Assembly (NCBI RefSeq): GCF_963082655.1
Contig: NC_081556.1
Span: 66,207,727-66,271,726 of the forward strand
Reading direction: 5' to 3'
DNA length: 64,000 bases
From: Stomoxys calcitrans
Lineage: Eukaryota > Arthropoda > Insecta > Diptera > Muscidae
Made by a program: the position numbers and the translations under genes. Positions 21,111-30,765 of the stretch are shown piece by piece. Numbering within the stretch: the first letter of the stretch is position 1; the number at the start of each line of letters is the position of its first letter. The notes below the pieces were generated by a model. That model had not been told where the DNA came from, made no database searches, and saw only the letters and a list, made by a program, of their open reading frames with translations.

Positions 21111-21339
21111 AAAAATTAAAACTATTATGCCAACATTTTGTCTTCAAAAAAAAAGTTCTTATAATTTAGTAAAAAAAAACATTAAAATTTTTTACATAGA
21201 AAAATAATTTAAAAGTGCTCCTGGTCTGATCAAAATTTTAACTTTGTAAAATATTATGAATACCAAATTTTTTCATTTGAAAAAATTTTAGTAACATTTT
21301 GTGTTTAGAATAAATGTAGTTTAATTTTTTTCTATAGAC

Positions 21340-21600
21340 AAAATCGTTTTATTTATTTTAATTTATTTTATTATTTAATTTTATTTAATTTAATTTTATT
21401 ATTTATTATTTTATTTATTAATATAAATAAAATAATAAATAAAATAAAATTATTTTATTTTATTTTGTTTTATGTTATTTCATTTTATTTTATTCTAATC
21501 TATTATATTTTTATTTTATTTCCTTTTATTGTATTGTTTATTATTTTGTTGTATTTTATTTACTTTTTTTATTTAATTTTTTATTTCATTTCAAACACAT
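21340..21600. repeat. TTTTA/TTTAT low-complexity tract
   Basis: About 260 bases made almost entirely of A and T in imperfect TTTTA, TTTATT and TAAATAAA words. The open frames across it are hydrophobic only because of base composition. Not a gene. Confidence 0.85.
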
Positions 21601-21724
21601 TCCTCCTCAATTTCTCTAGGAAGACATGCTATATAGCCTTCTCTTAGCAGTGGAAGGGCAATGACCCTAAACTATTTTTATCCCATGTGTTTATGTTTTC
21701 TTTTTGATAACAACAGCTAACTAA

Positions 21725-21800
21725 GTTGTGTAGGCTAGAGGGTAAGTATAAGCTTAACAAACGGTGGGACATGAGTTCAAAACCCCGAGGTGGCAAAAAA
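21725..21800 (+). repeat. tRNA-like SINE head candidate
   Basis: GTGTAGGCTAGAGGGTAAG resembles a degenerate polymerase III A-box and GAGTTCAAAACCCC a degenerate B-box about 45 bases later; an A-run follows at once. This order is that of a tRNA-derived SINE. The boxes are weak, so confidence is low. From 21800 to 22700 I see no gene; 22436-22470 has ACACAGAGAGAATTTTCCTTC, which may be the end of a small repeat whose other end is TTCTTTCTGTGTAA at 23380. Confidence 0.3.
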
Positions 21801-22699
21801 AAAATAATAATAAGCGAATAATTGTTAAATCCTACAAGGCCTTTGTTAAGAGCTTCATTGATAGGCTTTTTGTAAGGCCTTTTTCAACATGCCTTTATTA
21901 ATGCCTTCTGTTGCAGGCCTTCCAGAAGTAATCAAAACAGAAGTGAATAGCAAGGAGTTGCTCTCCAATCCTACGTCATGTTTATATTAAATGAAGTTGT
22001 AATGGGGCGACCGGGCACACTTTCTGCACACGTACACACGCACACAAATTTCTTTGTGAACGTTGGCAATTTTACCATATATTTTTTATGTGATTGTTGT
22101 AAAAATGAGATAACCCTTAAATAATTCCACCATGGCTCCCTATTCTCTGATTAGGCTTGTCAGATGGTCGGGATTACCCGACACTCGACTTTTCGACAAG
22201 ATAAATTCGAAAATCCAATCTTTTGGAGCCAGCACAACTACTGAACGAATTGGAACATATAAATATGATGTACCTTCTTTGGTGCAATCAATTTTGTATA
22301 TTCGAAGCACTTGAATCACATCCGATTAACATTACACGTATCTGTTTGTTTGCTCTAAGCACAATACTGTTTTCACAAATAATGCTGTCGAACTGAAACT
22401 TGCCACAGTTCTGTTTTTGGTCCGATTTTATTTAGGGAACACAGAGAGAATTTTCCTTCATAAATGATATTGATCGGGTTTCATGACCTTTTGTTTATAA
22501 ATACTATGAGAAGTTTTTTAAAAAAATCATCAATATAGGGTAATTTTTTAACTATTATCTTTTGGCAACACTGGGTTAAACAGCTCACGCACATTTCGTG
22601 TTTTGCTTCACTATCAAACATCTTCAGTTAGATCTATAACTTAACCATGAATCGTCCAACAAACGAACAACGCTCGCAAATTATTAAAGTTTCTTATCG

Positions 22700-22785
22700 A
22701 AGACGACTGCCCCAAACCCGGGTCCTTTCCAGGCTTCAGAAGCGGGATCACTCTGCTCATTTTCCCGACATCGGGAACAGGTTGA
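22700..22785 (-). mobile_element. Jockey-like LINE fragment
   Basis: GCTTCAGAAGCGGGATCACT and the surrounding 70 bases match the sequence at the right edge of the window (63945-64000), where it is the block GRVIPLLKPGK of an intact Jockey-like RT read on the minus strand. It is a short orphan fragment. Confidence 0.65.
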
Positions 22786-22795
22786 GGACAGTACT

Positions 22796-23395
22796 AAGGT
22801 ACTAATGTTATGAAAAATATTCATAAATGCTACGAAGGTTTTTCATAAATGTTATGATAACTTTTCATAACCAAATCATGTTTGATTACCATATTATGAA
22901 AGGGGTGAGCTGCTTTTCGTATATATTATAAGCTGCAATCTGGCGATTTGTAATAAAGGGGATAAACCGGCCTTTATTACCAGGAACAGGCAGGAGGTAC
23001 TAGATATTACCTTTGTATCGGAAAGTATAAGTAGAAGAATAAGCGACTGGGATGTGTTGAAAGACGACAGCTTCTTTGATCATCGTTATATTAGTTTCAG
23101 CCTTGGAGAAAATACTGCAGAAGTGGTCCCTCGGCTAAACATAAGAAGGGCGGATTGGGATAAATTTCGACTCGATTGTGGCATCATGGACGAAATGGAC
23201 GAAAACGTCTAAGTGAGTCTGATGGCGGATTGCCACTTAAACCTATCCTAACCTAAACATGATATGTTTCATTGAAGTGATATTTGTTTCATTAATGTTA
23301 TGAAAAGATTCAATGGGACGTATTTAAGCATTTTTTTCATAAATGTTATGATAAAATCATTATTATAATGAACAGTTTTCTTTCTGTGTAATCAT
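22796..23395. repeat. TTATGATAA-rich element split by a LOA fragment
   Basis: ATAAATGTTATGATAA occurs at both 22845-22862 and 23340-23355, and ATGTTATGAAAA at both sides of LOA copy D (22803 and 23294). The LOA piece therefore seems to sit inside a pre-existing AT-rich repeat. Class unknown; borders approximate. Confidence 0.4.
22966..23257 (+). mobile_element. LOA-like LINE, copy D, internally deleted
   Basis: Begins inside the endonuclease (NKGDKPAFITRNRQEVLDI, then DDSFFDHRYISFSLGE with an (S/F)DH catalytic block) and continues to RRADWDKFRLDC. It then jumps directly to the LOA 3' end: ATGGACGAAAACGTCTAAGT and GGATTGCCACTTAAACCTA followed by TCCTAACCTAA. RT and RNase H are entirely missing. 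The junction is at a repeated GGACGAAA(T)GGACGAAA. Confidence 0.75.
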
Positions 23396-24060
23396 TTTTT
23401 TTAAACTTTTTAATTGAATTTCAGAACGGTGAGTTGTATTAGGCTCTTTGCAATCAGCGCCACCATTCGGTATGGCTCCCATATAAACCGTTCTCTCGGT
23501 GTTATCCTTTGAATGCAGACAGAGTATGTTATTTATCCGAAGTTTTGCAAAGTTACTTCCAATTGACGTGCGTTGCTAAAAATCGCATAAGACCCATATG
23601 GGTTCAGATATGGATATAGCTCCCACCAGGGGTCTAACCAGGGAGGTTGTACCTTGAGATTATGTGTTCCATCGGGGGCAGCGAAGCGACCGAACGTATG
23701 CAAGTATGTATATAAAAAAGTCGCGTTACTGATTGATTGCTAAAATGTGTAGCGTAATAAAATAATATTTATTTATTTGTTTTCAAGTACAACAATCTCA
23801 AGTGTAGCACAAGAATTTAAATTTGAAACAGGTTTGATTGACACCAAATATTATATTAGAGGAAGTAATATATCTTAAATATGCTTACTATTTATGAGTA
23901 TCAATAACAATTAGTTGAAAGAAAAAAATTTAAATGGTACTTGAAACAATAGAAAATTTACTTTTGGTAAAAAATCAGGCGAATTATTTTCCAATGATGT
24001 CCAACAAGAGGAAGAAACAACAAATTGTTGTTCTTACATAATCGTCGGCTATTTGTATAT
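23396..24060. other. Spacer with a short S piece
   Basis: No coding frame. GGGTTCAGATATGGATATAGCTCC at 23605-23640 is a short S-type phrase. GGGGCAGCGAAGCGACCGA near 23680 recalls the GCTTCG end of H2 elements. The rest is AT-rich. Confidence 0.4.
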
Positions 24061-24062
24061 CG

Positions 24063-24396
24063 GCTAAAGACTATGGTATGTAAGAAGTATGAGCGTCATA
24101 CAGCTGACGACGATAACATAGTTACACGCATCAAAATACAACGGCTGTGTTGGCTAGGTCAAGTTGTCAGAATGGATGAAGAAGCTCCAGCAAAGAAGTC
24201 TTTTGAAGGCAAACACGGTGGTACACGCAAACCGGGAAGACCAAAAGCCCGATGGGAAGATCAAGTTGTGGGAGACACCTCGAAACTTGGTGTCAAAGAT
24301 TTTGGAATAAGCGCAGAAGATCGAGGCGCCTGGAACGCTTTTCTACGTTCAGCAAGTGGAACAAATAACCTGTCATAGCCAATTAAAGTAAAGTAT
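24063..24396 (+). mobile_element. RTE-like LINE 3' end, fragment
   Basis: One open frame (to 24378) has IVTRIKIQRLCWLGQVVRMD, EEAPAKKSFEGKHGG and TRKPGRPKARWEDQVVGDT. This is the C-terminus of the RTE-like LINE found complete at 27502-30751. The 3' end is GCCAATTAAAGTAAAGTA, the same tail as the other copies. Confidence 0.85.
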
Positions 24397-24488
24397 GTAA
24401 GAATTTTGCATTTTTTTTCCGAGATACTATTGTGTGTTAAGGTAGCAGTGGAAGTTATATTTAGATAATAAAGTTGTGAACGATTCTG

Positions 24489-24598
24489 CAGCTGATAACT
24501 GACAGAAGAAAGAATGCAATTACAGAGTCACAAGCTGTGAAAAAATTTGTCAACGCCGACTATATGAAAAATCCGCAATTACTTTTTGGGCAACCCAA
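24489..24598. mobile_element. Mariner-type MITE, half copy (copy 3)
   Basis: CAGCTGATAACTGACAGAAG through ATCCGCAATTACTTTTTGGG to CAACCCAA before TA. It is the inverse of the left half of the MITE at 12481. The outer flank (TAGTTTACATTAAGTGGTGG) is the inverse of the sequence next to the complete copy at 55139. Confidence 0.8.
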
Positions 24599-25094
24599 TA
24601 GTTTACATTAAGTGGTGGCGGTCATATCTTTTTTCATATAAAAAAATTTATTTAGTTGTGTTAGTTTGGTTGTACATACACTCGCATGTATGTGTGTCAA
24701 TGTAGACTCAACAACGGTTAATAGTACGAATGTTATCTCTGACGTCACGCGCACGAGATAGTTTAGCGGGAGTACTAAAAGGTATAAAATAATACGAAAT
24801 GACTTTACAGATTCACAATGATACTATGAGTGTCCACAGGGGATTCCGAATTTCATATATTGGAGAAACCAGTGTTGACAGCTATTAAATACAAAATGGG
24901 TGAAGTCTTCACACAAGTCCATCACGCTTGAAATACATCTGGTGTTCACTTTAATTTATCTATTGCTGTGAATTAAAAAATTGCTTTGAATTAAAATCTG
25001 ACTACGTAAATTTCCCTATAAATTAAAATGAATTATCAATGGTTATGTTAGGTAATAGCGAAGCAGGAGCTAGCGAAGCGGACCGGGGGTATGA
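24599..25094. other. Gene-free spacer
   Basis: No convincing gene. The first 45 bases are shared with 55095-55138. 24760-24800 has AAATAATACGAAATGACTTT-type GTAC/TACGAAAT words of the H2 kind. 25055-25094 contains AGCTAGCGAAGCGGACCGGG, the inverse of an H2 terminal sequence. Confidence 0.4.
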
Positions 25095-25830
25095 TATCTT
25101 CTCTCTAAATCAACAACCAACCCAAACGGCCAAAGCTAGAATCATGAAATTTTGCACGAATGTTGGTCTTTGGTCATAGGCGCGAGGTGAGGCGGGATTT
25201 GGTGATAATCGTACGTTACGCTACTAAAGGGTAAATGGAATGGGCCAGGATAATTAATTGGGGCTCAAATTAAAGAGCGTCTCGAAAAAATTTGATTTGA
25301 TGAACAAAAAAAAAAACTCTGAAATTAGTACCGGAAGTGGGAGAAATAGTACGATTAGTGCCGCAAGTGATACTATTTCTTGTTAATTGAGCCAGAGCTC
25401 TGATTTTTGGTATATAGAAACACTTTGGCAACCTTAGTTGGGAGTGGGGCTGCGGAATCAAGGTTTTAAGTCGGACTATTGAGCTGGAGTCGTAGTTCGG
25501 CCGGAGTTGAGCCACTCTCCACCTTTGAGTTAGAGCTTTGAAATATAGCATGTAGGTATAACTAGCAAAAATATGATGGTTGCGGAAAGATTTTTCTTAA
25601 ATTAGTACATTTTGGTACCAAAAATTGAAAAGAATACGAAATAGGTTATCTTGATATACAGCATCGGGTAACAGCTAATATAAAGGAATTTTGCAAAAAT
25701 GATTATAATCCAGAAGTGGAATAAATCGTACTTATAGTGCTGTTAATGCTACTATTTGGTACTTTCTTTACGAGTTGAGTTAGAACTTTGAAATTTTGGG
25801 TACAACTACACCTTTTCAAAAAATTAATTT
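25095..25830 (-). mobile_element. Helitron-like element H2, copy c
   Basis: Reverse orientation of the H2 units: AACGGCCAAAGCTAGAATCATG (inverse of the right part of copy a), AAATAGTACGATTAGTGCCG, GTACATTTTGGTACC and TTTCTTTACGAGTTGAGTTAG. The GCGAAGCGGACCGGG block just before its start suggests a neighbouring second H2 end. Non-coding. Confidence 0.5.
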
Positions 25831-25947
25831 GTAATTTGAATCAAAGAAAATTTCATTAAAATGTTGACTTAAAAGTATTTATTGAAATTTGTATTTTGAA
25901 AACAATATAGGAAAATGTTGTCGTTTGATAAAAATAATTCCACGATT

Positions 25948-26264
25948 GCTACCGGGGCATCCGTAGTTTGCGGATAATGGAATTCTCTATACGGAGTAAC
26001 TGCAACGGCAGTCGCGGACAGTCAGCTGTATTCGAGCGGAGAGTCTCAGTGAGAGACCGGACGGCATCGGCTCTTTCACAAATACCGAGTGCCTATGATG
26101 CCCGATATGACAGGGCGTGTTGTTGGCACCTTGAAATAACCAATGGCCAACATGTTCCTGCGGTGATCGGTTCTTTGGACCGGAACGAGCTTGCTCACGT
26201 ACAGGAGCTTGCAGAGAATTGCCACTTGCACATGAAAATGTGGCTACAATAACAAGAAAACACC
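25948..26264 (+). mobile_element. SINE-like element, RTE-headed
   Basis: Runs from GCTACCGGGGCATCCGTAG through GAGAGTCTCAGTGAGAGACCG, AATACCGAGTGCCTATGATG, AAATAACCAATGGCCAACAT to ATGTGGCTACAATAACAAG. The first two thirds are related to the 5' region of the RTE-like LINE (27600-27790), while the last third (CTTTGGACCGGAACGAGCTTG and a CTACAA tail) is not in the LINE. Other copies: 53125-53460 (minus), 57356-57740 (two), 58513-58745. Confidence 0.6.
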
Positions 26265-26274
26265 AAAAATGCAT

Positions 26275-26563
26275 TTAACCTTCCACGGTAGACCAGGGTA
26301 GTTCTAGCTCAATTCCAATGGGGCTGGGATTGTTTCCACCATCATAGACGTTGGTCTCTAATATAACTAGGGACCACACATCACATGTGTCAAATGCATG
26401 ACTCTCTGGTGGACATGAGGATTCCTCCTGAATCGAGTTTATACGATTTTGATGGGCAGGATAATTATCGTACCAATAGCAAAGGGCTTCAATAGGAATA
26501 TTATGACTAGAGCTCAAGGACGGTTCTTGTAAACATTTTTGGGGCTTTAGGATAATTGTGGGA
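26275..26563 (-). CDS. Unidentified exon-like open frame in the Elk intron
   Basis: On the minus strand a possible acceptor (GACTTACAG before 26563) opens a frame of about 94 residues that ends with TAA at 26275-26277. It includes TIILKPQKCLQEPSLSSS, IEALCYWYDNYPAHQNRI, SSCPPESHAFDTCDVWSLVI and NNPSPIGIELELPW. Four cysteines, many acidic residues, no repeats; there is no near in-frame ATG, so it would have to be an internal or terminal exon. An alternative donor (AAG then GTTAAA) lies right at the end. I do not recognise the protein. It is on the same strand as Elk but lies between two exons that already join perfectly, so it is not a constitutive Elk exon. It could be a nested gene, or an element I do not know. 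Confidence 0.3.
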
Positions 26564-26582
26564 TCTGTAAGTCATTTTAGTA

Positions 26583-26616
26583 GACCCCCCCCCCCCCCCT
26601 CTAAGGGGGGAATGGC
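26583..26616. repeat. Poly(C) tract with a G-run partner
   Basis: A run of about 14 C followed by CTCTAAGGGGGG. It can form a C/G hairpin. Prone to sequencing length error. Confidence 0.8.
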
Positions 26617-27340
26617 AGATTAGAGGGAACTTCTTCAGCCCGCCTGGGCCCCATTATTTTCATGCATGTTGGCTCCTTATCTTCTTCATTCTAATGCCTG
26701 ATATTGTATCGCTGTAAATTTTGTCTTTGTTCTTTAGCGCTTTTTGAATCAATTAGGGGGCGACGCAATAAATCGCATGTTCCCTGACTGAAGATAATAG
26801 CGATTGAGGTTGTTAGACGCGTACCATTATCTTACCTAAGTTTAAGAAACAAAACTGCAGTAAACTCAAAAAAAAATTTATTAAACTTTATTTTGAAGTT
26901 TAAAAACGTATAAGGCGAATTCAAAAATGATTTGACATATCAAATTCCATCTGGTGTGCTGATGCGGACAGAATATGTCAATAAAATAATGCCATTATGT
27001 CATACTAAATGTAAAATGTGTCAATCAAGAATGTACGAACTTTACAAATTTTTGGGAAAAAATGATAAAACAAGTTGGACCACATATTTCAAAAATCTGA
27101 ACCTACCTTAGACTTAAGACCATCCCATTTTAATGCTATTTAGAATGAAAATGCGACACAAAAATTTGTATTTTGGAACAAAAAAATATATTGAAGCCAA
27201 TAATATATTTGCATGTGTGCACCATACGAGATCTATCTAAATGCGGATGAAAAACGTTTTCAAGTATTAAATGGGCATAATCTATTTCATTAAATGTATT
27301 TAAATTACTAGCAAGACTTGTTCTTTTTTCAGAGAGTATA
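26617..27340. other. Gene-free intron stretch
   Basis: No element ends or trusted coding frame. The minus strand carries CTTAAACTTAGGTAAGAT across 26831-26848, an acceptor directly followed by a donor-like GTAAGA (see findings). Confidence 0.4.
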
Positions 27341-27501
27341 TGCCTTGCCTTGATGTCAATTCTATGTTTACATTCACAGCCAACCACCCACTTTTTGCAC
27401 ATTCTCTTTGTATGTGTTTCTATTTCTCTCATTTTGCTGCACACGTACTCACACTAGCGCACTTTTCTTTGGTTGTTTTGAAAACAATGTCATTTATGAA
27501 A
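27341..27501 (+). repeat. Left part of a MITE-like repeat split by the RTE
   Basis: TTTTTGCACATTCTCTTTGTATG and TTTCTATTTCTCTCATTTTGC are the inverse of 56930-57000 (AATGAGAGAAACTCAAACAAAG, ACGTGCAAAAAAAATGGG). The rest of that repeat appears on the far side of the RTE-like LINE (30766-30880). Confidence 0.5.
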
Positions 27502-28003
27502 AAAAAACCCGGCAGATACGGGATAACAATGAGCACCACACAGGCTGGAACTTTGAGCTCCGACTTGTGTGGTGTCCATCGTTATCACGGGAAGCTTAGC
27601 TGAAAGCTCCGTTTTTATGCAGAGTAGTTGCAAATGCGGCCGCGGGCAGTCTGCGATTTTCGAGAGGAGAGTCTCAGTGAGGAGTCAGGTGGCACTGGCT
27701 CTTAATTAAATACTGAGTGCTAATGATACTCGAGATGACAAGGCGAGTTATTGGCGCCTTCAAATAACCAATGGCCAACATCAGCGTCTGTTCCCAGGTT
27801 AGGGGCAGCTGGAGACGAGCGTCGCATCTTGGAGCATAGGCTCGCCACAGCGAGGGATACATGTGCAATTCCACAAAACCCATGCGGTTGGGGCGCTGGC
27901 CCAGTAACCCGCCCCCGGAAAACTATGAGAACTACTATGTGAAACAAAGGAATAGTAACCCCCCCAACGTTGACGACCCACGCAAACGAAAAAGAACCAT
28001 GAT

Positions 28004-28719
28004 TTGCGGATCTGCACCTGGAATGTCCGCACTTTTTATAGAGAAGGTGCAGTATACGCGCTGGCGGATGTATTAAAGAAGTACAAGGCTGATATTGTAT
28101 TACCTCCTTACAGGAAGTGCGATGGACTGGGAATGGCGTCACTAAAACACCAAACGGTGACGAACTATACCATAGCTGCCATAACACGAGGCATGAAATT
28201 GGCTGTGGATTTGTGGTTAGCCGGAGACTGAAACACCTTGTTTCCAGTTTTACTCCGATGGATGAGAGGCTAGCCACAATCTGCTTAAAAGCCAAATTCT
28301 TCAACATCAGTCTTATTTGTGCCCATGCCCCGACGGAAGACAAAGACGAGCAGACCAAGCATATTTTCTACGAGCGCCTAGAGAGTGAATATGACCGCTT
28401 CCCCGCCCATAATATTAAAATCGTTCTGGGAGATTTTAATACGAAGATAGGGAAGGAAGACATTTTTGGTCCAACAGTCGGAAAGTTTAGCCTCCACGAG
28501 ATAACGTCCAGTAATGGGTTGAGGCTGATAGATTTCGCCGCGGCAAAAAACATGGGAGTTAGTAGCACCAGATTTCAACATAAAAATATTCACAAAGCCA
28601 CATGGCTGTCACTCGATCAAAACACGAGGAACCAAATTAATCACGTTGTGATAGATGGAAGGCATGCAAACACAACAAATGACAGCGGCATACTCCACTC
28701 GGCTGACCCAACTGCTTGA
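28004..28719 (+). pseudogene. RTE-like endonuclease, frameshifted
   Basis: Starts MRICTWNVRTFYREGAVYAL (the N-W-V-R block with catalytic Asn), changes frame near 28120, and continues CGFVVSRRLKHLVSSFTP, ICAHAPTEDKDEQTKHIF, KIVLGDFNTKIGKE (catalytic Asp and Asn) and NQINHVVIDGRHANT. The final SDH block expected after this is missing: the sequence jumps to TQQMTAAYSTRLTQLLDDST. The endonuclease could not cut. Confidence 0.8.
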
Positions 28720-29122
28720 TGACAGCACTCCTTGTTCCGATGATATAATGGCGCAGTGGCAAACTATTGCCCACTCCATGGAAAATGCCGCGAAATCCGT
28801 AATTGGGTACCGAAAGCCTCCTCCAAGAAACCCATGGTACTACCAAGAGTGTTGAGATGCTACTGATGATGCCAAGAATGCGGCATATAGAGCAACCCTG
28901 CAATCAGTAGCAACGCGCCAGATAAAGTAGAGGCATCGGGAGAAAAGGAGAGAGGAGAAACGTCGATTCCGCAGAAAGAATAAGGAAATGGCAAGTCGTG
29001 AGTGCAAGCGAATTGAGATGTACAGGAGTCAGAATGAAGTCCGGAAATTCTACCAAAGAATTAAACATTAAACCGATGGCTTTGGTGCAGGCACATCCTC
29101 CTGCAGAGACAAAGAAGGAAAT

Positions 29123-30222
29123 TTGGTAACTGACACAGATAACCTTCTGAGGATATGGAAAGAACATTTTACCCAACTGCTAGTGTCCGACGTTGGCGGC
29201 GAAGAGGATACCGCAGAACCAATCCCTGATGATGGTATAGAATGTTTACCTCCTAGTCAGAATGAGGTCCAAGTAGCTGTGACCCGACTAAAGAACAACA
29301 AGGCAGCAGGATCCGACGAGTTACCCGCTGAACTGATTAAGACCGGAGGCGACACGCTGATAAGGCGTATGCATCATCTTATCTGTGCAAGAAGAACGCA
29401 TACCCGATGATTGGAATCTCAGCATACTATGTCCCGTACATAAAAAAGGAGACAAGACGGAATGTGCCAACTACAGAGGAATAAGTCTCCTCCCCATCGT
29501 ATACAAGATACTCTCGAACATACTGTGTAAAATATTAAAACCTAAAGTCAATGAGATAAATGTGGCTTTAGACCTGGTAAATCTACCCCAGACCAAATAT
29601 TCACACTGCGCCAAATCCTGGAAAAGATCCGAGAAGAAGAAATCAACACCTACCATCTCTTTGCTGACTACAAAGCCGCCTTCGATACTCCTTTACGTTC
29701 AAAGGTATTTCAAGCCATGTGTGAGTTTTTTATCCCTGCAAAAGACTCTGCAGGATGATACTTGCTGATACGCGTTCCTCAGTAAGAATAGGAAAGAATC
29801 TCTCCGAACCATTTAATACCAAACGAGGTTTCAGACAAGGAGACAGCCTATCGTGTGATCTCTTTAATATCCTGCTGGAGAAGATTATACGAGATGCAGA
29901 TGTGAATAGATATGGCACACTAATCACAAGAGAACACATGCTACCCGCCTATGCCGACCACATCGATCTCATAGGTCGGTCACTGGAAGTAGTAACTGCA
30001 GTCTTTGAAAGAATCGAAAGAGAGTCAGCGAAAATGGGTCTGGCAGTTAATGGAGATAGGACGAAATGGATGGTTTCAACTCCCAAAAAGCCTTGCACAA
30101 CCGAGCAGATAAAGAAAATGGAGAAAGTTGGTAACCACAACTTTGAGATAGTCAGTAACTTTATCTACCTCGGCACCGCCGTAACCGAAACGAATGACAC
30201 CAGTTTTGAGATTAAGCAATGA
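29123..30222 (+). pseudogene. RTE-like reverse transcriptase, frameshifted
   Basis: Frame segments carry NNKAAGSDELPAELIKTGG, IPDDWNLSILCPVHKKGDK and TECANYRGISLLPIVYKILS, then in a new frame TKRGFRQGDSLSCDLFNILL and PAYADHIDLIGRSLE. The palm motif is YADH where the minus-strand sister at 39300-39330 has YADD, so the second catalytic Asp is replaced by His. At least three frame changes between 29400 and 29770. Not active. Confidence 0.85.
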
Positions 30223-30321
30223 ATTATACTGGCAAACAGATGCTACTTTGGACTATGAAGAAGAAACAAGGCCACCTTTCGACAGACGAAGATTACACTA
30301 TTCAAGACACTGATACTACCC

Positions 30322-30600
30322 GTGCTGTTATATGGTTCTGAAGCATGGGTACTTGTGAAAGCAGATGAGGCAGTGCTTGGAGTATTTGAGAGAAAGATTC
30401 TTCGTAAAATATATAGAAAAGTTTGCGTTAATGGAAAATATAGGCGACGTATAAACCACGAGCTGTATAAGCTGAATGACGACGATAGCATAGTTACACG
30501 CATCAAAATAAAACCGCTGCGTTGGCTAGGTCATGTTGTCAGAATGGATGAAGAAGCTCCAGCAAAGAAGTCTTTTGAAGGCAAACACTCAAACCGGTAA
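30322..30600 (+). pseudogene. RTE-like C-terminal domain
   Basis: MLLYGSEAWVLVKADEAVL, FERKILRKIYRKVCVNGKY, IVTRIKIKPLRWLGHVVRMD and EEAPAKKSFEGKHS. It is the conserved tail after the RT thumb in this family. The frame ends early compared with 24063-24378, which continues to RKPGRPKARW. Confidence 0.8.
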
Positions 30601-30765
30601 GAACAAAAGCCCGATGGAATGATCAAGTGGTGGGAGACACCTTGAAACTTGGTGTCAAAAATTTTAGAATGAGCGCAGATCAGCAAGATCGAGACGCTAT
30701 TCTACGTTCGGCAAGTGGAACAAATATTCTGTCATAGCCAATTAAAGTAAAAGTCATATATGAAA

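Larger units (their letters stand above)
27502..30751 (+). mobile_element. RTE-like LINE, near full-length, plus strand
   Basis: About 3.25 kb from the 5' region (CCCGGCAGATACGGGATAAC) to the 3' tail GCCAATTAAAGTAAAAG. It holds an APE endonuclease (28004-28719), RT (29123-30222) and a C-terminal domain (30322-30600). The flanks suggest a duplication: GTCATTTATGAAA at 27489 and GTCATATATGAAA at 30752. A minus-strand sister is at 38637-41760. RTE-type assignment rests on wording such as STRNQI(D/N)HVVIDGRH and VFERKILRKIY and is by eye. Confidence 0.8.

Noticed and set aside
21465..21647. Hydrophobic frame resembling a mitochondrial membrane protein
   Set aside because: It is translation of a TTTTA low-complexity tract; no mitochondrial gene order or codon pattern is visible.
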